Source: Bog-756 sp963699345 (GTDB lineage Bacteria; Actinomycetota; Acidimicrobiia; Acidimicrobiales; RAAP-2). From it: a stretch of 64,000 bases of DNA. The position numbers were made by a program, and so were the translations under genes. Location of the stretch: positions 1,736,001 through 1,800,000 of the forward strand of contig CAVOTL010000005.1 in the NCBI GenBank assembly GCA_963699345.1, given 5' to 3'. Each line of letters opens with the position of its first letter. Position 1 is the stretch's first letter. A model generated the notes under the pieces. The model was not told the origin of the DNA. It did no database searches and saw only the letters and a list, made by a program, of their open reading frames with translations. Positions 16,375-23,199 of this stretch are shown here, piece by piece.

Positions 16375-18101
16375 CGGGTCCCGCCGTCGTGACCGATACC
16401 TCAGCCCCCACGGCCGGTGTCTCCCGGCTCTGGCGCCGGGAGCTCCACCACTACCCGACGACCCGTGTACGGCTGGCGCTGCTCGCCCTCATCGTGCTGT
16501 GCAGCATCGTCATGTACTACCAGCAGTACGTGGCCGGCTCGGTCTCGTTCAAGATCCTCGGCTACTACCAGATGTCCTTCCGGTTCTACCTGTTGGTGGT
16601 GGTGGCGAGCAGTGTCGCCGGCGCCGTGTCGTCCCTGGTGGCATCGGTGGCGGACCGGATCGGCCGGGCGAACATGGTGGTGGTCGGGCTCTTCGTCGTC
16701 GGGATGGTCACGCTGTTCGGCATCCCGAACGCCCATACCCGGGCCACGTACGCCGTGGCGGTGGCCACCGTCGGTTTCTTCGAAGGCATGGTGCTGGTGG
16801 CCACTCCCGCCCTGGTCCGGGACTTCTCCCCCCAGCAACGGCGCGGGGCGGCCATGGGGTTCTGGACCCTGGGCCCCGTCCTGGGCAGCCTGGCGGTCTC
16901 GCTGGTGGCATCCCAGACGCTCGACTCGCACCCGGACTGGCAGTTCCAGTTCCGCGTGGCCGGCATCGTCGGCCTGGTCGTGTTCGTCCTCGCGCTGGTG
17001 TTCCTCCGGGAGCTGGCCCCCTCCATCCGCGACCAGCTCATGACGTCGCTGCGCGAGCGCGTCCTGGCCGAGATCCGGGCCCGGGGGCTGCAGGTGGAGG
17101 ACGCCCTGAAGCGTCCGTTCCGGCAGATGGCCGGATGGAACACCCTCATCCCGTCGCTCGGGGTGTCCCTCTTCCTCCTCATCTACCTGTCGGCCGTCGC
17201 CTTCTTCGTCATCTACTTCGTCTCCGTCTTCGGCTTCAGCCAGTCCGAGGCCAACGGGCTGGGGAACTGGTTCTGGTCGGCCGACGCCGTCGCCGTGGTG
17301 GTCGTCGGGATCGTCTCGGACAAGCTCCGGGTCCGCAAGCCGTTCATGCTGGCGGGAGGGATCGTGGCCGTGGTGATGGGCCTGGTCTTCGCCGGTCTGG
17401 CCACCCGGCCCCACACCACGTACACGACGTTCGCCGTGGTCATCATGGTCATGTCGGCGGCCCGCGGCGTCGCCTACGCCCCGTGGATGGCCGCCTACAC
17501 CGAGACCCTCGAGAGCCGGAACCCGGCCCTGGTGGCGACCGGCCTCGCCATCTGGGGCTGGGTGCTCCGGATCGTGGCCGCGTCGGCCTTCCTGATCGTC
17601 CCGTTCCTGGTCCCGTCGGCCACCCCGGTGGCCGACTACGGACCCCAGGCATCCGCCCTGCAGGCCGAATACTCCACCCAGATCGCCACCCTGAAGGTGA
17701 TCGACCCGGCCACGCTCGCCGCCCTCCAGGCCGATCCGAAGGACCGGCGGGCCCAGGTGGCGGCCATCTCCCAGATCCACGTCGCCCGCGGGGTGCCGTT
17801 CGCCGTGGCCGCCGCCGAACTGGTGTCCGCTTCGAAGATCCCGAAGGCCGACCGCGTCTTCCTCGCCACCCACGGACGCCAGGTCCTGGACGCCCGGGCC
17901 GCGGCACCGAGGCAGTGGCAGCGCTGGTGGCTGGTGTGCGTGGTCGGCGAGCTCCTGTTCCTGCCGACCATCTTCCTCCTGGTGGGGCGGTGGCGCCGCT
18001 CGACGGCGCGGCGGGACCAGGAGGCGCACGACCGCTGGGTGACCGAGGAGTTCGAGGAGCTCTCGACCTCCGACGAGTTCGTCGGAGGCGTCCCCGCCTG
18101 A
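16371..18101 (+). CDS. MFS transporter
   Basis: 576 residues with about 12 membrane segments. The first is near 30–52 (LALLALIVLCSIVMYYQQYVAG) and the loop motif after helix 2 is VADRIGRANM (G-x-x-x-D-R-x-G-R-type). A long hydrophilic insertion (about 425–515) sits before the last helix and a 35-residue acidic tail follows. The GTG start overlaps the TetR stop (GTGA), so both are one operon. Substrate unknown; the adjacent regulator suggests export of a small, possibly toxic compound. It could also be an importer of an organic acid. Confidence 0.8.
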   Translation: MTGPAVVTDTSAPTAGVSRLWRRELHHYPTTRVRLALLALIVLCSIVMYYQQYVAGSVSFKILGYYQMSFRFYLLVVVASSVAGAVSSLVASVADRIGRANMVVVGLFVVGMVTLFGIPNAHTRATYAVAVATVGFFEGMVLVATPALVRDFSPQQRRGAAMGFWTLGPVLGSLAVSLVASQTLDSHPDWQFQFRVAGIVGLVVFVLALVFLRELAPSIRDQLMTSLRERVLAEIRARGLQVEDALKRPFRQMAGWNTLIPSLGVSLFLLIYLSAVAFFVIYFVSVFGFSQSEANGLGNWFWSADAVAVVVVGIVSDKLRVRKPFMLAGGIVAVVMGLVFAGLATRPHTTYTTFAVVIMVMSAARGVAYAPWMAAYTETLESRNPALVATGLAIWGWVLRIVAASAFLIVPFLVPSATPVADYGPQASALQAEYSTQIATLKVIDPATLAALQADPKDRRAQVAAISQIHVARGVPFAVAAAELVSASKIPKADRVFLATHGRQVLDARAAAPRQWQRWWLVCVVGELLFLPTIFLLVGRWRRSTARRDQEAHDRWVTEEFEELSTSDEFVGGVPA

Positions 18102-18114
18102 CACCGACCGTCGG

Positions 18115-18146
18115 CCGGACCCCGGACCCGGACCCCGGACCCCGGG
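18115..18146 (+). repeat. Short GGACCC-type tandem repeat
   Basis: The spacer after the MFS gene is built of three to four copies of a CCGGACC/CCCGGAC unit. It is low-complexity and may act as a transcription end or pause; no clear hairpin with a T-run is present. Confidence 0.4.
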
Positions 18147-18203
18147 AACGTGGCCCGACCGTCCCGATAGGGTTTGGTAACCACCGCGTCGGAGGGAGCC
18201 CCC

Positions 18204-18617
18204 GTGTCGGACAATCTGCGGATCCTCGGTGAGTACAGCGCCGCCATGGAGTCGGGCGACAGCGAGGCGGTGTTCGCCTTCTGGGCCCCGGAGTTCCACA
18301 GCCACGTCACCGAGCGCGTCACCCCGGGCAAGGTGGGCACCGACGTCCGGGGCGAGGAGCAGCGGTGGTGGGAGAGCGCCCGGGCCGCCTTCCCGGACAT
18401 GACCTTCACCGTCAACCTGCTGATCGAGCAGGGCGACCTCGTCGTCTCCAACTGGACCGTCGAGGGGACCCACACCGGAGCGGCCTTCTACGAGGTCCCC
18501 GCGTCCGGCGGACGGGTGGTGATCAACGGGACCGCCATCCTGCGGATGCGGGACGGCCTCATCGTCGAGCACTGGGGTGGCCCGCACTGCCAGGAAGGAC
18601 TGGGCCTCATCCGCTGA
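18204..18617 (+). CDS. SnoaL-like / ester cyclase-type small protein
   Basis: 137 residues with an NTF2-like cone fold. The pattern YSAAMESGDSEAVFAFWAPEF at the start and FPDMTFTVNLLIEQGDLVVSNWTVEGTHTG in the middle are typical of SnoaL-like polyketide cyclase relatives, and RMRDGLIVEHW closes the fold. The reaction is unknown; most members bind small ligands and few are true cyclases. The GTG at 18204 is preferred because GGAGGGA precedes it by seven bases; an in-frame GTG at 18174 lacks a site. It is probably in one unit with the F420-type reductase 27 bases downstream. Confidence 0.75.
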   Translation: MSDNLRILGEYSAAMESGDSEAVFAFWAPEFHSHVTERVTPGKVGTDVRGEEQRWWESARAAFPDMTFTVNLLIEQGDLVVSNWTVEGTHTGAAFYEVPASGGRVVINGTAILRMRDGLIVEHWGGPHCQEGLGLIR

Positions 18618-18644
18618 GGACCCACCGTCGAAGGGAGGTCGAAC

Positions 18645-19220
18645 ATGGAGGTCGCCGTCATCGGGACCGGATTCATCGGTGGGACGCTGGGCTCCGCCCT
18701 GTCCCGGGCCGGCCACCGCGTGCGATTCGGCTCGCGGCACCCGAACGACGATCCGGTGGCCGAGGGGACCGACGCCCGGGTCGTCTCCATCGCCGAGGCC
18801 CTCGACGGAGCCGACGCGGTGATCCTGGCCGTTCCCGGACCGGCCGTGAGCGACCTCGTCGCCGATCACGGACGCGAGCTGTCCGGCCACCTCGTGGTGG
18901 ACGCCACGAACCGGATGGGCGCACCGGTGGCCAACTCCCGGGCCGACCTGCCCCCGGACGTGCGCTACGCCCGGGCCTTCAACACCCTGGGTGGCGAGGT
19001 GATGGCCCAGCCCCGGTTCGCCGACGGACCCGCCGATCTCTTCTGTTCGGCTCCCGAGGCCGACCGCGCCACCGTGGAGGCGCTGGTCGAGGGGGTCGGG
19101 CTCCGACCGGTCGTCCTCGGTCCGGACACCGAGGACATCATCGACAGCCTGTTCCGGCTGTGGATCGCCCTGGTGCCGGGGCACGGCCGGCGCCACGCGC
19201 TGCGCCTGCTCGAGGAGTAG
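18645..19220 (+). CDS. F420-dependent NADP reductase-like oxidoreductase
   Basis: 191 residues. The Rossmann start VAVIGTGFIGGTLGSAL is followed by GSRHP, the NADP-phosphate-binding loop typical of F420H2:NADP+ oxidoreductase relatives, and by AFNTLGGEVM. It either moves hydride between F420 and NADP or acts on a different substrate with the same fold; short actinobacterial versions are mostly uncharacterised. A good GGGAGG site precedes the ATG. Two LLM-type F420 enzymes in the same window make an F420 link reasonable. Confidence 0.75.
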   Translation: MEVAVIGTGFIGGTLGSALSRAGHRVRFGSRHPNDDPVAEGTDARVVSIAEALDGADAVILAVPGPAVSDLVADHGRELSGHLVVDATNRMGAPVANSRADLPPDVRYARAFNTLGGEVMAQPRFADGPADLFCSAPEADRATVEALVEGVGLRPVVLGPDTEDIIDSLFRLWIALVPGHGRRHALRLLEE

Positions 19221-19368
19221 GACCGGGCTCCACCACCACCGGATCGGCGCACCCGGGCCGTACACTGGGGGGCGGCAGCCGCACCGTCCGGTAGGGCAGG
19301 CCGTTCCGGCACCCGTCCGACCCACCACCGGTCCGGCGCGCCCGACCACGCCGTGAGAGGAGGCCCGC

Positions 19369-20337
19369 GTGACCGCGTACGACATCATCGGCGACGTCCA
19401 CGGGGGCGCGGCCAAGCTCGAGAGCCTGCTCGCCACGTTGGGGTACGTCGAGCGGGACGGCGCCTACCGTCTCGACGGGCACCAGGCCATCTTCGTGGGC
19501 GACCTCATCGACCGGGGCGACAGCCAGGTCCGGGTCCTCGAGGTGGCCCGCGCCATGGTGGAGGCCGGGTCGGGCCGCGTGGTGATGGGCAACCACGAGT
19601 TCAACGCCCTCTCCTGGGCCACTCCGCATCCTGACCGACCCGGCGACTCCCTCCGCACCCGCCTCGGCCCGCGTGGCCAGCGCAACCGTGCCCAGCACCA
19701 GGCCTTCCTCGACCAGGTCGTGGAGGGGTCGGCGCTCCACGCGTCGGTGATCGCCTGGTTCCGCACGCTGCCGCTCTGGCTCGATCTCGGCGGGCTGCGG
19801 GTCGTCCACGCCTGCTGGCATCCCTGGTCACTCGCCGTACTCGACAAGTGGGTCGGGGCGCCGGGGGCCGTCGGCGACGAGTTCCTTCTCCACGCCAACA
19901 CCCCCGGTACCGACGTCTACGACGCCGTCGACATCGCGCTGAAGGGACCCGAGGTCCACCTCACCCGAGAACTCGCCTGGCGGGACCGCGACGGCACCCC
20001 CCGGTGGGCGGCGCGCATCCGGTGGTGGGACGAGTCGGCCACCTCCCTCGGCGACCTGGCGGACATCCCCCCCGGCTCCCCCGGCCTCGACGGTGCACCG
20101 CATCCCGGCCTGCCCGACGTCGCCACCGACGTCGTCACCGCCTTCCGCTACACCGACCCCGTCCCCGTCTTCTTCGGTCACTACTGGTTCAGCGGTGTCC
20201 CCCGTCCCGCCGGCCGGTACGCCGTGTGCACCGACTACAGCGCCGCCCGGGAGGACCAGCCATTGGTGGCCTACCGATGGGCCGGCGAGCCACGCCCGAC
20301 GGCCGACCGGTTCGTGTCGAGTCCCGGCCGGTCCTGA
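19369..20337 (+). CDS. Metallophosphoesterase (PPP family)
   Basis: 322 residues with the three phosphoesterase signatures near the N-terminus: DVHG (Asp9, His11), GDLIDRG (44–50) and GNHEFN (74–79). A later His (FFGHYW) supplies further metal ligands. The family includes PrpE/ApaH-type diadenosine polyphosphatases and protein phosphatases. The long C-terminal part resembles other actinobacterial proteins of unknown substrate. The GTG start follows AGAGGAGG. A TACACT box lies about 100 bases upstream as a possible -10 element; nothing else is seen in the 148-base gap. Confidence 0.8.
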   Translation: MTAYDIIGDVHGGAAKLESLLATLGYVERDGAYRLDGHQAIFVGDLIDRGDSQVRVLEVARAMVEAGSGRVVMGNHEFNALSWATPHPDRPGDSLRTRLGPRGQRNRAQHQAFLDQVVEGSALHASVIAWFRTLPLWLDLGGLRVVHACWHPWSLAVLDKWVGAPGAVGDEFLLHANTPGTDVYDAVDIALKGPEVHLTRELAWRDRDGTPRWAARIRWWDESATSLGDLADIPPGSPGLDGAPHPGLPDVATDVVTAFRYTDPVPVFFGHYWFSGVPRPAGRYAVCTDYSAAREDQPLVAYRWAGEPRPTADRFVSSPGRS

Positions 20338-20389
20338 GTCGGGTGTGCCCGGGTACCCTGGCCGCAGCGATCCTGACGGAGTGTGTCCC

Positions 20390-21607
20390 ATGGTGACGTC
20401 CGTGTACGAGCTCGACCTCCCCCTGGTCGACACCGCCGGAATGGATCGCGAGGAGTCCCTGGCCGTCATCGCCGACGCCCGCCGACAGAGTTGGCTGGCC
20501 CGCACGCCACTCGGCTTCTCCGTGTGCCGCCAGGAGGACTGCGTGTCGCTGCTGCGGGACCGCCGCTTCCACAACGCGCTGTCGCTGCTGCGCCAGATGA
20601 ACGGGGTGGAGCCCGTGGTCGACACCCCCGGGGAACGACGGTCGATCCTGGCCATGGAGGGTGATGACCATGCCCGGCTCCGGCGGCTGGTGGCCCCGGC
20701 CTTCACCCCGGCGGCCGCCGATCGCCTCCGCCCGTTCATGCGCGAGGTCGTCGGCGGCCTCGTCGACGGCTTCGCGGCGACCGGTCGTTGCGAGGCGGTC
20801 CTCGACCTGTGCGAGCCCTACCCCATCCCCATCATCTGCGAGCTCTTCGGGGCCCCTCCGGAGGACTGGCGTCGCTTCTCGGCCTGGGCCACCGACATCT
20901 TCCGGATCTTCAACCAGAACCTGGCGGAGGACCTCCCCCGGGTGGAAGCGGCGGGGGCCGAACTCGAGGCCTACATCAATGACCTCATCGCCATCCGGCG
21001 ATCGGCTCCGGGGGACGACCTGCTCAGTGTGCTCATCGCCATCGAGGAGGAGGGTGACCGTCTGTCCAACCCGGAGCTGGTCTCCCTGGCCGTGGCCGTG
21101 CTCATGGCCGGGACCGACACCACCCGCAACCAGCTGGCCTGTGCCCTGGCGCTCTTCGCCGAGTACCCGGCCCAGTGGTCGCAGCTGGCCGAACGGCCCG
21201 AACTCGCCCCGAGGGCCGTGGAGGAGGTCATGCGCTACCTCGGGGCGGTGCGGGGCACGGTCCGGGTGACGCCTGAAGACGTGGTCTTCCGCGACGTGCT
21301 GTTCCCCAAGGGGACCCTGGTGTCGGTCTCCCTCGCCGGGGCGAACCGGGATCCCGACTTCTTCGACGACCCGGACACGTTCGACATCACCGCGGAGCGC
21401 ACGACCCAGCAGATGACGTTCGGCTCGGGCATCCACCACTGCATGGGCGCCGCCCTGGCCCGGGCCGAGCCGCAGGAGGCGCTCGTGCTCCTGGCCCGTC
21501 GGCTACCGGGCCTGGCACTCGACGGCCCCGTCGAGTGGAAGCCCCCCACGTTCGGCATCTGGGGCCCGGCGCGCCTCCCGCTCCGCTTCACCCCGTCGGC
21601 GGCCTGA
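20390..21607 (+). CDS. Cytochrome P450
   Basis: 405 residues, the length of soluble bacterial P450s. Landmarks are the I-helix oxygen groove AGTDTT (240–245), the ExxR pair in EEVMR (Glu278, Arg282) and the heme loop FGSGIHHCMG with proximal Cys351. It should hydroxylate an organic substrate using ferredoxin electrons; no ferredoxin or reductase gene is adjacent, so the redox partner is encoded elsewhere. The frame is open about 300 bases further upstream inside the phosphatase gene, but that translation is low-complexity, and the ATG at 20390 has CGGAG upstream. Confidence 0.92.
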   Translation: MVTSVYELDLPLVDTAGMDREESLAVIADARRQSWLARTPLGFSVCRQEDCVSLLRDRRFHNALSLLRQMNGVEPVVDTPGERRSILAMEGDDHARLRRLVAPAFTPAAADRLRPFMREVVGGLVDGFAATGRCEAVLDLCEPYPIPIICELFGAPPEDWRRFSAWATDIFRIFNQNLAEDLPRVEAAGAELEAYINDLIAIRRSAPGDDLLSVLIAIEEEGDRLSNPELVSLAVAVLMAGTDTTRNQLACALALFAEYPAQWSQLAERPELAPRAVEEVMRYLGAVRGTVRVTPEDVVFRDVLFPKGTLVSVSLAGANRDPDFFDDPDTFDITAERTTQQMTFGSGIHHCMGAALARAEPQEALVLLARRLPGLALDGPVEWKPPTFGIWGPARLPLRFTPSAA

Positions 21608-21729
21608 CGGATCAGCACCACCTGTCGGATCACGACAATGGGACGTTCGCCCCTCGTCGTCCGATCGTCGGCGGTCCACCATGGGTCGTACAGGGGCGGG
21701 CGGAGACGTCACACGACCGAGGAGGAGAC

Positions 21730-22212
21730 ATGGCCGAATCCAGAGAAGCCCGGGTACGGATCGAACGGGCGATCGAACGGGCCGAGAAGGAACTGCTGCA
21801 GGCCAGCCACCAGTTGGCCAGGGGTATCCGCCGGGAGGCCGACCGGATCGTCCCGCCCGTCGGCCAGGATCTCGAACGGATCGTCGATGACGTGTTCGAC
21901 GTGGCCGAACGGGTGCTCAAGAGCCAGCGCAAGCTGGTGGCTGACGTCATGAAGGCCGTCAACGACCAGGCCGACCGCGCCGCCGAGGCCGGCCGGGAGG
22001 CGACCGAGCGGACCCGTCATCGGGTGGCTGCCAAGAAGGCCGCCGGTCGGGCCCGGGGTCGTAAGTCCGTGACGAAGAAGGCACCGGCCAAGAAGGCCGC
22101 CGCCAACCGGGCGAGCCCGACGAAGAAGGCACCGGCCAAGAAGGCCGCCGCCAGGAAGAAGGCGCCCGCCAAAAAGGCCGCCGCCCGGACGGGTCCGACC
22201 CCGGCGGCGTAA
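21730..22212 (+). CDS. Lysine/alanine-rich protein with helical N-domain (HBHA- or histone H1-like)
   Basis: 160 residues. Residues 1–95 are strongly helical and charged (coiled-coil-like, with ERAIERAEKELLQASHQLARG). Residues 97–160 are a basic tail with repeated KKAPAKKAAA units. Two families share this look: the mycobacterial heparin-binding haemagglutinin, a surface adhesin with a helical N-domain and the same kind of tail, and H1-like nucleoid proteins. No signal peptide is present, which fits both. GAGGAGGAG precedes the ATG closely. It stands alone, convergent with an LLM gene. Confidence 0.7.
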   Translation: MAESREARVRIERAIERAEKELLQASHQLARGIRREADRIVPPVGQDLERIVDDVFDVAERVLKSQRKLVADVMKAVNDQADRAAEAGREATERTRHRVAAKKAAGRARGRKSVTKKAPAKKAAANRASPTKKAPAKKAAARKKAPAKKAAARTGPTPAA

Positions 22213-22216
22213 GCCA

Positions 22217-22230
22217 CCCGGCACGCCGGG
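22217..22230. terminator. Possible bidirectional hairpin between convergent genes
   Basis: CCCGGCACGCCGGG forms a tight GC hairpin (five to six base pairs) in the 28-base space between the lysine-rich gene and the convergent LLM gene. There is no T-run, as is common in actinobacteria. Confidence 0.3.
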
Positions 22231-22240
22231 CCGCACGGGG

Positions 22241-23113
22241 CTATCCCAGCTGCAACAGTCCGGGAACCACCCGGTCGCCCAGTCGCGCCGCCCAGGCCAC
22301 CGGGTCCTCGACCAGGGGGGTGATCTCGACCAGGTCGATCCCGAGTGCCGCGTAGGACTCCATCGATCGCAGGAACGCGTCGGTGTCCACCAGTGGGTCC
22401 ACCATCGTCAGCATGGTGCGCCGGATGTCGGAGGGGTCGCGCCCGGCGTCCTCACAGTGCCGGTCGAGGACCTCGAGTTTGTGGGCGACCTCGTCGGGTT
22501 CGGCGGCGAAGAGGTTGCAGGCGTCGGCGTAGCGGGCCACGAGCCGCAGCGTCTTCCGCTCGCCGCTCCCCCCGACGAGGATCGGGGGCCGGGGACTCCT
22601 CACCGGGCGGGGCGAGCAGATCGTCTCGGCCAGCCGGTAGTGGGACCCATCGTAGGGGCCATCGTCGTCGCTCCACATCTGGTGGCAGATCTGGAGCGTC
22701 TCCTCCAGGCGCTCGAAGCGCTCCGACGTCGGAGGGAAGGGCACGCCGAGTCCGAGGTGCTCCCGCTCGTACCAGGCGGCGCCGAGCCCGAGCTGGGCCC
22801 GGCCGCCCGACACCACGTCGAGCGTGGTGACGATCTTGGCCAGCAGCGCCGGGTGCCGGTACGTCACACCGGTCACCAGCAGCCCCAGGCGCAGCCGTTC
22901 GGTCCGGCCGGCCAGGAACCCGAGCGCCGTATAGCCCTCGAGCATGGGCTCGTGGCGGTCGGCGAACTCCTCCATCTGGAAGTAGTGGTCCATGAGGGTG
23001 AACGTCGAGCACCCCGAGGACTCGGCGGCCGCGGCGGTGTCGGACAAGATCCCGCCGATGGCGGCCGGCCCTCCCGGAAGGGTGAAGTTGGCGAAGTGGA
23101 TGCCGAGTTCCAT
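22241..23113 (-). CDS. LLM class F420-dependent oxidoreductase
   Basis: 290 residues with the luciferase-like TIM barrel: MELGIHFANF at the start, then TLMDHYF, LGLLVTGVTYRHPALLAKIVTTLDVVSGGR and a LGLGAAWYEREH stretch, all typical of the F420 subgroup. The C-terminal half contains PPILVGGSGERKTLRLVARYADACNL, the usual family signature. It should transfer hydride from F420H2 to an unknown substrate. A single gene. Confidence 0.85.
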   Translation of the reverse strand: MELGIHFANFTLPGGPAAIGGILSDTAAAAESSGCSTFTLMDHYFQMEEFADRHEPMLEGYTALGFLAGRTERLRLGLLVTGVTYRHPALLAKIVTTLDVVSGGRAQLGLGAAWYEREHLGLGVPFPPTSERFERLEETLQICHQMWSDDDGPYDGSHYRLAETICSPRPVRSPRPPILVGGSGERKTLRLVARYADACNLFAAEPDEVAHKLEVLDRHCEDAGRDPSDIRRTMLTMVDPLVDTDAFLRSMESYAALGIDLVEITPLVEDPVAWAARLGDRVVPGLLQLG

Positions 23114-23199
23114 GGATGCTCCTGGCGACGGTGGACGGACGGGACCCTCCCACGGTAGGCCCCGTCACCCCGGCACCGGGCCGGGCGGCCGGGTCCCGG

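Noticed and set aside
18115..18146. Possible CRISPR-like or regulatory direct repeat
   Set aside because: Units are only six to seven bases without spacers; simple low-complexity DNA.
16401..19436. A very long open frame on the minus strand across the TetR/MFS/SnoaL/F420 region
   Set aside because: It is antisense to four well-recognised genes, rich in His/Gly/Arg/Asp without any fold, and is the usual shadow of GC-rich codon bias.
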